Source: Oleomonas cavernae
Lineage (GTDB): Bacteria > Pseudomonadota > Alphaproteobacteria > Zavarziniales > Zavarziniaceae
Assembly (NCBI RefSeq): GCF_003590945.1
Contig: NZ_QYUK01000008.1
Coordinates: forward strand, 186,001 to 250,000
Direction: 5' to 3'
Length of the DNA stretch: 64,000 nucleotides
This document shows positions 45,738-54,530 of this stretch, one piece after another. Each line of letters starts with the position of its first letter. Position 1 is the stretch's first letter. A program made the translations under genes and the position numbers. A model generated the notes under the pieces. It was not told the DNA's origin. It saw only the letters and a list, made by a program, of their open reading frames with translations, and made no database searches.

Positions 45738-46934
45738 ATGATTTCGAACCTGAATCGCCGTGCCCTGCTTCAGGCGATGCTGGCCGGCAGCCTGCTGGCG
45801 ACGGTCCCCCGCGTCGCCTTTGCCAATACCGCCGGCGAGCGCCGTTTCGTCTTCGTCATCCTGCGCGGCGGCATGGACGGCCTCTCGGCTGTGCCGGCCT
45901 TCGGCGACCCTGATTTCGCCACCCTGCGCGGGCCGCTGGCCATCGCCGCCCCGGGCAAGGCCGACGGCGCCCTGGCGCTGGACGATCGCTTCGGCCTGCA
46001 TCCCAGCCTCGCGCCCATCCACGAGATGTGGGCGGCGGGACAGATGCAGGTGGTCCACGCCGCCAGCACGCCCTATCGCGAACGCTCTCACTTCGATGCC
46101 CAGAACGTCCTGGAAACTGGCGGCGCCAAGCCCTCGGGCTCCGGGGTCGGCTGGCTGAACCGGGCCCTGGGCCTGATGGGCAGCAGCGGCCTGGGCCTGG
46201 CGGTCAGCCCGTCCGCCCCCCTGATGATGTCCGGCCCGACCCAGGTCGCGACCTGGGTCCAGGGCAACGACCAGCCGCCCTCGGCCTATCTGCTCGATGC
46301 CATCGACCGCCTTTATGGCGACGACGAGGCCTTCCACGCCGCCCTGGCCTCGGCCCGCGATACCGAGGATCTGCTGGCCGACGCCCAGACCTCGTCGATG
46401 ATGCGGGAACGCGGCCTGAGCCGGCTGGCCCCGGCCTTCAAGGGCCTGGCCAGCCTGATGCGCGACCAGCGTGGCCCGCGGGTGGCGACGATCGAGGTTA
46501 CCGGCTGGGACACCCATTCGGCACAAGGCAACGCCAAGGGTCGCCTGGCGACCCTGCTCGGCCAGTTCGGCGACGGCCTGGCGACCTTGAAGAAGGATCT
46601 GGGCCCGGTGTGGGCCAAGACCATCGTGGTGGCCGCCACCGAATTCGGCCGCACCGCAGCACCCAACGGCACCGGCGGGACCGATCACGGCACCGCGGGC
46701 GCCGCCTTCGTCCTGGGCGGCGCGCTGAACGGCGCGCGGGTGCTGGCGGACTGGCCGGGCCTGTCGCGCGACAAGCTCTACGAGGGCCGCGACCTGGCGC
46801 CGACCAGCGACCTGCGCGGGGTCTTCGCCGCGGTGCTGCGCGACCATTTGGGGCTGCCCGAACAGGATATCCGCGCCCGCGTCTTCGTCGATGCGGGCTC
46901 GCTGCAGTTCCAGCCGGATGTGGTGAAGGTCTGA
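45738..46934 (+). CDS. DUF1501 family protein, probably Tat-exported
   Basis: 398 residues with GGAGGT seven bases before the ATG. The N-terminus MISNLNRRALLQAMLAGSLL with an AFA cleavage site looks like a twin-arginine signal. The domain starts FVFVILRGGMDGLSAVPAFG and includes YRERSHFDAQNVLETG, WDTHSAQGN and AATEFGRTAAPNGTGGTDHG. These are the sulfatase/alkaline phosphatase-like positions of DUF1501. It pairs with the DUF1800 gene. Confidence 0.9.
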   Translation: MISNLNRRALLQAMLAGSLLATVPRVAFANTAGERRFVFVILRGGMDGLSAVPAFGDPDFATLRGPLAIAAPGKADGALALDDRFGLHPSLAPIHEMWAAGQMQVVHAASTPYRERSHFDAQNVLETGGAKPSGSGVGWLNRALGLMGSSGLGLAVSPSAPLMMSGPTQVATWVQGNDQPPSAYLLDAIDRLYGDDEAFHAALASARDTEDLLADAQTSSMMRERGLSRLAPAFKGLASLMRDQRGPRVATIEVTGWDTHSAQGNAKGRLATLLGQFGDGLATLKKDLGPVWAKTIVVAATEFGRTAAPNGTGGTDHGTAGAAFVLGGALNGARVLADWPGLSRDKLYEGRDLAPTSDLRGVFAAVLRDHLGLPEQDIRARVFVDAGSLQFQPDVVKV

Positions 46935-46940
46935 GGCGAA

Positions 46941-46965
46941 GGGCGGCACGTCCGGCGTGCCGCCC
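46941..46965. terminator. Hairpin between convergent genes
   Basis: Arms GGGCGGCACG and CGTGCCGCCC with a 5-base loop, between the DUF1501 gene and the RTX gene. No T tract on either side; probably a bidirectional stop or 3' protector. Confidence 0.5.
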
Positions 46966-46971
46966 AGCCCC

Positions 46972-48843
46972 TCAGGCGAAGATGAAGTTCGTGGCCGTCA
47001 GGTCGGTAGCGAGCGTGTCGAGCAGGGTGACCGAGTCGGTACCCATGAAGGTTACCACGGTGTCCGCGCCCACTTGAGCGATCGAGCCGGTCACCGCCAG
47101 ATCGGCCAGCGAGGTAAAGCCGTAGCCCGAGACGTCGAGCTTGTCCTGGCCGTCGTGGAAGTCATAGAGCGTGTCCACGCCCGAATGGACCGCGAAGACG
47201 AAAACATCGAAGCCCAACTCGCCGTAAAGCCCATCGGCGCCCTTGCCGCCGGTGATGATGTCGTGGCCCGAGCCGCCGAAGATGTCATCGTTGCCGATCC
47301 CGCCGTCGATCGTATCGGCGCCGCAGCCGCCGGTCAGGAAATTGCTGCCGCGGTTGCCGATGATGGTATTGGCCAGCGAATTGCCGTTGCCGCTGAGATC
47401 GCCCGACCCGTCGAGGATCAGCACCTCGACCCGGCTGGTCAGGGTATAGCCGTCGACCATCGAGATGACGGTGTCGACGCCGTCGCCCAAGGCCTCGCTG
47501 ACCACGTCGCCGGCATTGTCGACGGAATAGGTATCGTTACCCAGGCCGCCCTTCATGGTGTCGGCGCCGATGCCGCCGTTCAGCGTGTCGTCGCCGTCGC
47601 CACCCGTCAGCGTGTCGTTCCCCAGGCCGCCGAGTGCTGTATCGTTGCCCACGCCGCCGGCCAGGGTATCGTCGCCGGAGCGCCCCTCGAGCGTGTCGTT
47701 GCCGGTACCGCCCGTCAGGCTGTTGGCGGCGCCGTTGGCCCCCCGCAGGACATCGTTGAAGGCGGAACCGATAAGGTTCTCGACCCCCAGCAGGATGTCG
47801 TTGCCCTGGCCCGTGGCCTGGGCAAGGCCGTTGATCGCCAGATCGATCAGCAGGGTCCCGGCGGCGGTGGCATAGGAGGCGGTGTCGATCCCCGCACCGC
47901 CATCGATGCGGTCATCGCCCAGACCGCCGGCCAGGGTATCATTGCCGTCCTGCCCCAATAGCCGGTCATTGCCGCCAAGCCCGGTCAGGGTATCGTTGCC
48001 GAGGCCGCCGAACAGGATGTCGATGGCGTCACTGCCCGTCAGCGTGTCGTTGCCGCCCAGGCCCTTGACGGTTTCGGCGCCGCCGGCCGAGGTGCGGATG
48101 TTGCTGTTGTCGTTCAGGGTGAAGACCTGGGCGGCGCGCAAGGTTACCACCGACAGGTCGAGCAATTCGATCGGGTTGGCGCCGCCCACGGTGCCGATCA
48201 GGGTCAATTCGCCGGTATTGGAGTCCACCTGATACAGGGTCGAGCCGGCAACGCCGTAGCTGTCCTCGCCACCGCCGTCGCGGGTGACGATATCATAGCC
48301 GGTGATGTCCACATCGGCCGGGCCCAGATTGAACAGGATGCCGCTGTTGGGCGGGTCCTGCAGCACGAAGGCGTTATTGGCGGAGTCGAAATTGTAGAGG
48401 TCGGTGGTGGTCGCGCCAGCCACGGAATTTGTATAGGCCGCGGCCGTCACCCCCGGCGCATCGCCAAAATTGGCCTCGTTCTCGTCATAGGCCAGCGAGC
48501 CGTCGACCGAGACCACGCCGCTGTCGACATTGACCCGGTAGTTGCGGCCGTCTTCGCCGATCAGGCGCAGGCGGTCGGGAACCGGGTTGAAATCGGTGCC
48601 GCCCGGCTGGTTGCCGAAGGCGACCGACAGGGTCGAGGTGAGCGTGGCCTGGCCCGTGTTGATGTCGATTTCATAGACGCGGTTGGTGCTGGAAATGCCG
48701 TAGAGCAGGCCATCCACCGGCCGGAAATCGATGCCGAGCAGCCGCCCCGTCACCCCCGTGATGGCGGTGACCGTCGCCGCCGACGGGCTGCTCTCGTCAA
48801 AGCGGACCAATTGATTGTTGTCGGTCAAGCCGATCGTCGTCAT
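46972..48843 (-). CDS. RTX calcium-binding protein with DUF4394 domain
   Basis: 623 residues, no N-terminal signal peptide. Residues ~1-240 match DUF4394 ([40 protein letters not shown]). Residues ~255-560 hold many glycine-rich nonapeptides of the GGxGxDxhx type ([20 protein letters not shown]), which form Ca2+-binding beta rolls. The C-terminus ends in a hydrophobic ATNFIFA, as in type I secretion signals. Expected to be exported by a type I system not seen in this window. The DNA repeats here (47.2-48.1 kb) are coding. An adhesin or extracellular matrix role is plausible. Confidence 0.9.
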   Translation of the reverse strand: MTTIGLTDNNQLVRFDESSPSAATVTAITGVTGRLLGIDFRPVDGLLYGISSTNRVYEIDINTGQATLTSTLSVAFGNQPGGTDFNPVPDRLRLIGEDGRNYRVNVDSGVVSVDGSLAYDENEANFGDAPGVTAAAYTNSVAGATTTDLYNFDSANNAFVLQDPPNSGILFNLGPADVDITGYDIVTRDGGGEDSYGVAGSTLYQVDSNTGELTLIGTVGGANPIELLDLSVVTLRAAQVFTLNDNSNIRTSAGGAETVKGLGGNDTLTGSDAIDILFGGLGNDTLTGLGGNDRLLGQDGNDTLAGGLGDDRIDGGAGIDTASYATAAGTLLIDLAINGLAQATGQGNDILLGVENLIGSAFNDVLRGANGAANSLTGGTGNDTLEGRSGDDTLAGGVGNDTALGGLGNDTLTGGDGDDTLNGGIGADTMKGGLGNDTYSVDNAGDVVSEALGDGVDTVISMVDGYTLTSRVEVLILDGSGDLSGNGNSLANTIIGNRGSNFLTGGCGADTIDGGIGNDDIFGGSGHDIITGGKGADGLYGELGFDVFVFAVHSGVDTLYDFHDGQDKLDVSGYGFTSLADLAVTGSIAQVGADTVVTFMGTDSVTLLDTLATDLTATNFIFA

Positions 48844-48998
48844 GTCTCACTCCCCCCGGATGATGACACGCAACCTTACGCCCGTTTACCGACGCCGGAC
48901 TTTTCCGAATTTGGAATGGATCTCATCATACGACAACTTCGGCACAACTTACAGGCGGATGGGGCCGGGCATCGCGGCTGGTTTGGAATTGATCCAAT

Positions 48999-49550
48999 TC
49001 AAGCCGAGAGCGGCGGCAGGCCGAAGTCGCGAAGGTCGGGATCGCGCAGCGGGGCGTCGTAGTCGAGGAAATATTCGTCGAGCTGCGGCGGCGCCACCCT
49101 TGTGCTGCTGAGCATGGCATGGGCCTGGCCGCGGTGATGAATCTGGTGCACGAACAGGTGCGCCAGCACCGGGCCCATGGTTTCGATATCCATGCCCTTG
49201 GCGCCGCGGTCGAGGCGCACCGCACGGGTCAGGCCCGCGGTATCCAGGGCATCACACAGGGCGATCAGCCGGCGGTCGACGGCGCGCTGCGCCTCGATCA
49301 GGTCGGCAGCTTTGGGGCACGGGATCTCGTTCTCGAAATGGGCATAGGTCGGCACCCCGCCCTCCAGCCCTTCGACATAGAAGCGGTCGATGATCAGGAT
49401 GTGGTTGAGGGTCGCCTGCAGGGACGGAAAGAACCCGACACGTTCCGCCGCGAATTCGGTATCGGACAGGTGCAAACAGGTGCGCAGCAGCCGCTCGTTC
49501 GACCAGGCATTGTTGCGCGCCATGTGCCGGAAATGGCTGACCAGATCCAT
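48999..49550 (-). CDS. DinB family protein
   Basis: 183 residues with the DinB four-helix layout: MARNNAWSNERLLRTCLHLS at the start, LNHILIIDRFYVEGL with the first metal His, and HLFVHQIHHRGQAHAML with two more. These three His probably bind a divalent metal. Family members are thiol S-transferase-like or DNA-damage-induced; no specific role can be given. It begins 14 bases after kdsA and may share its transcript. Confidence 0.87.
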   Translation of the reverse strand: MDLVSHFRHMARNNAWSNERLLRTCLHLSDTEFAAERVGFFPSLQATLNHILIIDRFYVEGLEGGVPTYAHFENEIPCPKAADLIEAQRAVDRRLIALCDALDTAGLTRAVRLDRGAKGMDIETMGPVLAHLFVHQIHHRGQAHAMLSSTRVAPPQLDEYFLDYDAPLRDPDLRDFGLPPLSA

Positions 49551-49564
49551 GGGCGGCGGCGCCC

Positions 49565-50416
49565 TCAGTGCCCGTTCTTGGTCAGCCGGTCGAGGGCCAC
49601 CAGGCCCTTGAGCACGGCCTCGATCTTGTCGAGCGGCACCATGTTGGGGCCGTCCGAGGGGGCATTGTCGGGATCCTCGTGGGTTTCCATGAACACGGCC
49701 GCGACGCCGATCGCCACCGCGGCGCGGGCCAGCGGCTCGACGAAGCGGCGATCACCGCCCGAGGTGCCGCCCTGGCCGCCCGGCTGCTGTACCGAATGGG
49801 TGGCATCGAAGACCACCGGACAGCCGGTCTCGCTCGCCATGATCGGCAGCGAGCGCATGTCCGAGACCAGCGTGTTGTAGCCGAAGGAAGCGCCGCGCTC
49901 GCACACCAGCGTATTGGGGTTGCCGGTCGAATCGATCTTGGCGACCACGTTCTTCATGTCCCAGGGGGCCAGGAACTGACCCTTCTTGACGTTGATCGCC
50001 CGGCCGGTCTCGCCCGCCGCGATCAGCAGGTCGGTCTGGCGCGACAGGAAGGCGGGGATCTGCAGCACGTCCATCACCTCGGCCACCGGCTTGCACTGGT
50101 CGGGCAGGTGCACGTCGGTGATCACCGGCAGGCCCAGGCTCTCCTTGATCTCGGCGAAGATCTCCAGGGCGACGTCCATGCCAAGGCCGCGGTTGGACTT
50201 GACCGAGGTGCGGTTGGCCTTGTCGAAGGATGACTTGTAGATCAGGCCCAGGCCGACGCGGGCGCAGATTTCCTTCAGTGCCGACGCCATCTCCAGCGCA
50301 TGGGCCCGGCTCTCCATGGCGCAGGGCCCGGCGATCAGGGTCAGCGGCAGGTCGTTGCCGATGGTAAGCGAGCCGACCTTCACATGGCGTTGCGGGGCGG
50401 CGTTGTCGAGAAGCAT
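49565..50416 (-). CDS. kdsA: 3-deoxy-8-phosphooctulonate synthase KdsA
   Basis: 283 residues; condenses arabinose-5-phosphate and PEP into Kdo-8-phosphate. Motifs: [67 protein letters not shown] and [17 protein letters not shown]. The GPCAMES and DATHSVQ motifs hold PEP and catalytic residues. A Cys follows in the AGPC motif, but the metal dependence is not judged here. Downstream of kdsB with 76 bases between. Confidence 0.96.
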   Translation of the reverse strand: MLLDNAAPQRHVKVGSLTIGNDLPLTLIAGPCAMESRAHALEMASALKEICARVGLGLIYKSSFDKANRTSVKSNRGLGMDVALEIFAEIKESLGLPVITDVHLPDQCKPVAEVMDVLQIPAFLSRQTDLLIAAGETGRAINVKKGQFLAPWDMKNVVAKIDSTGNPNTLVCERGASFGYNTLVSDMRSLPIMASETGCPVVFDATHSVQQPGGQGGTSGGDRRFVEPLARAAVAIGVAAVFMETHEDPDNAPSDGPNMVPLDKIEAVLKGLVALDRLTKNGH

Positions 50417-50492
50417 GGCGTCATCCGGCTGAAACGAACGGGTCGCGCCCTATATAGGCCTTCCCCGGGGCCATTGCCATGATCGAGCGGCG

Positions 50493-51296
50493 TCAGTCGA
50501 CGCCCATGCGCGCCAGGTAGGACTCGATCAGGGGCACGTCCTGCGGGTTGTTCAACTCCCAGAACGAATGGCCGCGCGCCTCGACCTCGACCGCCTTGAT
50601 CGGCCAGCCCATTTCCAGGAAGCGGAGCTGTTCCAGCCCTTCGAGCTTTTCGAGCGGCATCGGCTGGAAACCGGCATAGGCGTTCAGCGCCTCGCGCCGA
50701 TAGGCATAGAGGCCGACATGGTGAAACACCGGGACCACGCCATCGACCACCGAACGGCCATCGGTATAGGGGATGACCTCCTTGGAAAAATACATGGCGT
50801 TGCCCAGGGTGTTGGTCACGACCGTGGTGGCCCCCACGCGGCCCGCCTTGCGATCGGCCATGAAATTTTCCAGCGCCTCGGCATCGCAGCGCAGCACCGG
50901 CGTCGCCACCTGGGCTTCCGGGTTGACGATCATCGCCGCCAGCACGTCCGAGACGAACCAGGGCGGGGTCAGCGGCGCGTCGCCCTGCAGGTTGATGAAG
51001 ATCTCGGCATCGAGGCCCAGCGTGGCGACCGCCTCCGCCACCCGCTCGGTACCGTTGCGGCACGATTCGGCGGTCATCACCACGGCAGCGCCCAGGCGCT
51101 CCGCCTCGGCGGCGATGCGGCGGTCGTCGGTCGCGACATGGATCGACGAAATGCCGTCGACCCGGCGCCCGGCCATGATCGTGCGCTCCAGCAGCGTGCG
51201 CGCCTGCCCCGAGGCGCCCTTCAGCACCGCCAGCGGCTTGCCGGGAAAGCGGCTCGATGCGAAACGCGCCGGAATGATGATGGCGGCACGTGGCAT
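50493..51296 (-). CDS. kdsB: CMP-Kdo synthetase KdsB
   Basis: 267 residues; activates Kdo with CTP. The N-terminal nucleotide-binding motif is AAIIIPARFASSRFPGKPLA, followed by IHVATDDRRIAAEAERLGA, MTAESCRNGTERVAEAV, NLQGDAPLTPP and HVGLYAYRREALNAY. CMP-Kdo serves lipid A core and, through KpsC/KpsS, the capsule linker. Two kdsB-type genes may exist in such genomes; this one, near the capsule locus with kdsA, may be capsule-dedicated (inference). Confidence 0.95.
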   Translation of the reverse strand: MPRAAIIIPARFASSRFPGKPLAVLKGASGQARTLLERTIMAGRRVDGISSIHVATDDRRIAAEAERLGAAVVMTAESCRNGTERVAEAVATLGLDAEIFINLQGDAPLTPPWFVSDVLAAMIVNPEAQVATPVLRCDAEALENFMADRKAGRVGATTVVTNTLGNAMYFSKEVIPYTDGRSVVDGVVPVFHHVGLYAYRREALNAYAGFQPMPLEKLEGLEQLRFLEMGWPIKAVEVEARGHSFWELNNPQDVPLIESYLARMGVD

Positions 51297-51497
51297 CTTT
51301 GTCTCCTTGGCAACAGGGGCAGCGGACGGGGCTGCGGGCCGGTCTAGCGTTTATGGTGTCGCCCCGGTCCCTGTCAACGCTTCCCATCCCGGGGGATCGG
51401 GCCCCGGTTCCCGCCTGGATTGTCCTTCGATCCGCTTGACTTGCTCTTCGGGGCCATCTGCAATGGCGGCAACAGTGAGGCGATGGGGGAGAGCATC

Positions 51498-51896
51498 ATG
51501 GCGAACCGGCCAATCCCGGTGGTCGAGCAGGTCGTCGTCTATCGCCAGGGCGAAGCGGCGACGCGCCCCTGGGGCACCTGGGCGGTGCTCGATATCGGCG
51601 ACGGCTTCATCGTCAAGCGGGTGACGGTCGAACCCGGCCAGCGCCTGTCGCTGCAGTATCATCATCACCGGGCCGAGGATTGGACCATCGTCACCGGCAC
51701 GGGCCTGGTCGAGGTGGCCGACCAACCCATCGCCGTCTCCGCCGGCTCGCATGTCCACATCCCGCCGCTGGCGACCCACCGGATCACCAATACCGGCGAC
51801 AAGACCCTGATCTTCATCGAGATCCAGCGTGGCGACATCCTGGACGAAGCCGACATCGTCCGCCTGTCCGACGACTACGGCCGGATTGCGCCGTAG
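51498..51896 (+). CDS. Cupin, mannose-6-phosphate isomerase type II-like
   Basis: 132 residues; the ATG at 51498 has GGGGGAG six bases upstream (an open frame reaches further up without support). PWGTWAVLDIGDGFIVKRVT, then LQYHHHRAEDWTIV and PPLATHRITNTGDK match the protein at 32247 almost position by position, including the His cluster. A duplicated phosphomannose isomerase-type cupin. It is divergent from kdsB and upstream of fic. Likely isomerase or sugar-binding role. Confidence 0.85.
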   Translation: MANRPIPVVEQVVVYRQGEAATRPWGTWAVLDIGDGFIVKRVTVEPGQRLSLQYHHHRAEDWTIVTGTGLVEVADQPIAVSAGSHVHIPPLATHRITNTGDKTLIFIEIQRGDILDEADIVRLSDDYGRIAP

Positions 51897-51921
51897 CGGT
51901 CATCACCGCGGCCCAATTTTA

Positions 51922-51983
51922 TTGGGTGTAAATGGGTGTCTGCCGGTTGGAAAATGGGTGTTAATGGGTGTAGAAATGGGTGA
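51922..51983 (+). repeat. Five phased TGGGTG direct repeats at the fic start
   Basis: TGGGTG begins at 51923, 51933, 51955, 51965 and 51977 (first copy flanked ATTGGGTGT, others AATGGGTG). Spacings of 10, 22, 10 and 12 bases place all units on about the same helix face. The last unit includes the fic start region. An operator array or slippage-prone tract. Confidence 0.7.
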
Positions 51984-53032
51984 TGATCAATATCTCATCC
52001 TTGTCCATCACGCCCGAAATCTTGTTGCTCGTCTCTAAGATCGACGAGTTCAAGGGCGCTTGGCGCACGCTGGGCACGCTGGCCCCTGAACGCTTGTCGG
52101 CCTTGCGTCGGGTCGCCACGATCGAGAGCATCGGTTCATCGACCAGGATCGAGGGCAGCAGGCTATCCGACCGCGAGATCGAGCGACTATTGTCCGGCCT
52201 TGAGATCAACGCCTTCGCAACCCGCGATGAGCAGGAGGTGGCCGGTTATGCCGAGGTGATGGAAACCATCTTTACCGCCTGGCCAGAAATCGCGATCACC
52301 GAGAATCATATCAAGCAACTCCACGGCAACCTTCTGCGCCATAGTGAGAAGGATGACTGGCATCGGGGCAGCTACAAGACCGCGTCCAACAGTGTCGCCG
52401 CGTTTGATCCCACCGGTCGGCAGATCGCGACCGTGTTTGAAACGGCAAGCCCCTTCGACACGCCGCGACTGATGGCCGAGTTGGTCACCTGGTACAACGA
52501 CACAATCAGGGAACATACGCTGCATCCCCTGCTGGCGATCGGTATCCTTGTCGTGGTGTTCCTGGAGATTCATCCGTTCCAAGACGGTAATGGACGACTG
52601 AGCCGGATCCTCACAACGCTCGTGCTCTTGCGGGCCGGCTACGCCTATGTCCCCTACAGTTCGCTGGAAAGCATTATCGAGCACGGCAAGGAGGGCTACT
52701 ATCTCGCCCTGCGCCAGACCCAGGCGACGATCCGGTCGGATGCACCGGACTGGACGCCATGGCTGCGGTACTTCCTGGGCGCGCTGCACCGCCAAGTGCG
52801 GCACCTGGAAGACAAGATCGAGCGGGAAAAGCTGCTACTTGCCAAGTTACCCGAACTCTCCATCCGGATTATCGACCATATCCGGCGGCACGGCCGCATC
52901 ACGATCGCCGAAGCTGTAACCGTCACGGGTGCAAACCGAAATACCCTGAAACCGCACTTCAGGGCGCTGGTGGAACGGAGCCTTGTGGTCCTGCACGGCA
53001 GCGGTCGCGGCGCCTGGTACAGCCTGTCCTGA
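51983..53032 (+). CDS. Fic family protein, class II with winged helix
   Basis: About 349 residues; ATG at 51983 or GTG at 51980. Inhibitory helix motif SSTRIEG (about 52-58) sits before the Fic core, making it class II. The catalytic loop HPFQDGNGRLSR (about 197-208) is complete. The C-terminus (~270-349) looks like a winged helix-turn-helix (LSIRIIDHIRRHGRITIAEA, VTGANRNTLKPHFRALVERS). Fic enzymes transfer AMP from ATP to protein hydroxyls; the target is unknown. The DNA-binding-like tail and the repeats at its start suggest autoregulation. No antitoxin gene beside it. Confidence 0.9.
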   Translation: MINISSLSITPEILLLVSKIDEFKGAWRTLGTLAPERLSALRRVATIESIGSSTRIEGSRLSDREIERLLSGLEINAFATRDEQEVAGYAEVMETIFTAWPEIAITENHIKQLHGNLLRHSEKDDWHRGSYKTASNSVAAFDPTGRQIATVFETASPFDTPRLMAELVTWYNDTIREHTLHPLLAIGILVVVFLEIHPFQDGNGRLSRILTTLVLLRAGYAYVPYSSLESIIEHGKEGYYLALRQTQATIRSDAPDWTPWLRYFLGALHRQVRHLEDKIEREKLLLAKLPELSIRIIDHIRRHGRITIAEAVTVTGANRNTLKPHFRALVERSLVVLHGSGRGAWYSLS

Positions 53033-53037
53033 TGACC

Positions 53038-53061
53038 GACCACGGCCTTGAAGCCGTGGTC
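53038..53061. terminator. Hairpin between convergent fic and gabD
   Basis: GACCACGGC and GCCGTGGTC with a CTTGAA loop, six bases after the fic stop and just after the gabD stop in the other direction. No T tract. Confidence 0.5.
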
Positions 53062-53073
53062 GCCACGATCACT

Positions 53074-54528
53074 TCAGCGGTCCAGGCCGCCGACCAGCAG
53101 GTATTTGATGTCGACGAATTCGGCGATGCCGTGGTGGCTGCCTTCGCGGCTGTTGCCGCTTTCCTTGATGCCGCCGAAGGGGGCGAGTTCAGACGACAGC
53201 AGGCCGGAATTGATCCCGACCATGCCGTATTCCAGGCCCTCGGCGACGCGGAAGATCCGGCCCACGTCACGGCTGTAGAAATAGGCCGCGAGGCCGAATT
53301 CCGTGTCGTTGGCCGCCGCGATCACTTCCGCCTCGGTCTCGAAGCGGAACACCGGGGCCACGGGGCCGAAGATTTCCTCGCGCGCCACCGCCATGTCGCG
53401 GGTGACGCCCGAAACCACGGTGGGTTCGAAGAAGGTGCGGCCCAGGGCATGGCGCTTGCCGCCCACTACCACACGGGCGCCCTTGGCGGTGGCATCGGCC
53501 AGGTGCCGCTCCACCTTGTCGACCGCTTCCGCGGTGATCAGCGGGCCCTGGGTGACATTGGCCGTAGCACCGTCACCCACTACCAGGCCGGCGACCTTCT
53601 GGGCCAGCTTGGCGACGAAGGCGTCATAGACCCCGCCTTGAACATAGAGCCGGTTGGCGCAGACGCAGGTCTGGCCCATGTTGCGGAACTTGGAGATCAT
53701 GGCGCCTTCGACCGCCGCATCCAGGTCCGCGTCGTCGAAGACGATGAACGGGGCATTGCCGCCCAGTTCCAGCGCCACCTTCTTCACCGTGCCGGCCGAC
53801 TGGCGCATCAAGAGCTTACCGACCTCGGTCGAGCCGGTGAAGCCCACCACCCGCACGGCCGGGTGGCTGGTCAGCACGCCGCCGATCGCCGGGGCGTCGC
53901 CGGTGATGACGTTGAACACACCGGCCGGAATCCCGGCCCGCTGGGCCAGCACGGCCAGGGCGAGCGCGCTCAGCGGCGTCTCCGGTGCCGGTTTCACCAC
54001 CGCGGTGCAGCCGGCGGCGAGTGCGGGGGCCAGCTTGCGCGTGATCATGCCGGCGGGGAAATTCCACGGCGTGATCGCGGCGACCACGCCGACCGGCTGG
54101 CGCGTCACGATGATGCGCGCGTCGGGGCGGTGCGAGGGGATGGTCTCGCCGTTGATGCGCTTGGCTTCCTCGGCATAGAACTCGACATAGGACGCGGCAT
54201 AGTCGATCTCGCCCCGCGCCTCGGCCAGGGGCTTGCCCTGTTCGGCGGTCAGGATCAGGGCCAGGTCCTCGCGGTTGGCGATGATCAGGTCGAACCAGCG
54301 GCGCAGGATGATCGAGCGTTCCTTGGCGAGCTTCGCCGCCCAGGGCTTGAACGCCTTTGCGGCGGCATCCACGGCCTGCGTCGCCTGCGCCGCGCCGAAA
54401 CGCGGCACCCGGGCGATCAGGGCGCCGGTGGCCGGGTTTTCCACCGCATCCACGGCCTCACCGACGAAAACGCCGTCGACGAGGCACCGGGTCTCCAGGA
54501 GGCCCGGATCAGTCAGTACAAGAGTCAT
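53074..54528 (-). CDS. gabD: Succinate-semialdehyde dehydrogenase
   Basis: 484-residue aldehyde dehydrogenase of the GabD type. AITPWNFPAGMITRKLAPAL, then FTGSTEVGKLLMRQ, LELGGNAPFIVFDDADLDAA (catalytic-site Glu) and GQTCVCANRLYVQ (catalytic Cys), ending PFGGIKESGNSREGSHHGI. Oxidises succinate semialdehyde to succinate with NAD(P)+. Two bases after gabT, so it forms an operon for 4-aminobutyrate degradation. The substrate could also be glutarate semialdehyde. Confidence 0.93.
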   Translation of the reverse strand: MTLVLTDPGLLETRCLVDGVFVGEAVDAVENPATGALIARVPRFGAAQATQAVDAAAKAFKPWAAKLAKERSIILRRWFDLIIANREDLALILTAEQGKPLAEARGEIDYAASYVEFYAEEAKRINGETIPSHRPDARIIVTRQPVGVVAAITPWNFPAGMITRKLAPALAAGCTAVVKPAPETPLSALALAVLAQRAGIPAGVFNVITGDAPAIGGVLTSHPAVRVVGFTGSTEVGKLLMRQSAGTVKKVALELGGNAPFIVFDDADLDAAVEGAMISKFRNMGQTCVCANRLYVQGGVYDAFVAKLAQKVAGLVVGDGATANVTQGPLITAEAVDKVERHLADATAKGARVVVGGKRHALGRTFFEPTVVSGVTRDMAVAREEIFGPVAPVFRFETEAEVIAAANDTEFGLAAYFYSRDVGRIFRVAEGLEYGMVGINSGLLSSELAPFGGIKESGNSREGSHHGIAEFVDIKYLLVGGLDR

Positions 54529-54530
54529 GA

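Noticed and set aside
47200-48100. Regularly spaced DNA repeats that could suggest a repeat array or CRISPR.
   Set aside because: They encode the glycine/aspartate nonapeptides of the RTX protein; unit lengths vary in codon steps and there are no spacers.
51983-53032. Fic gene as a toxin-antitoxin pair.
   Set aside because: The inhibitory motif is inside the protein (class II) and there is no small partner gene beside it.
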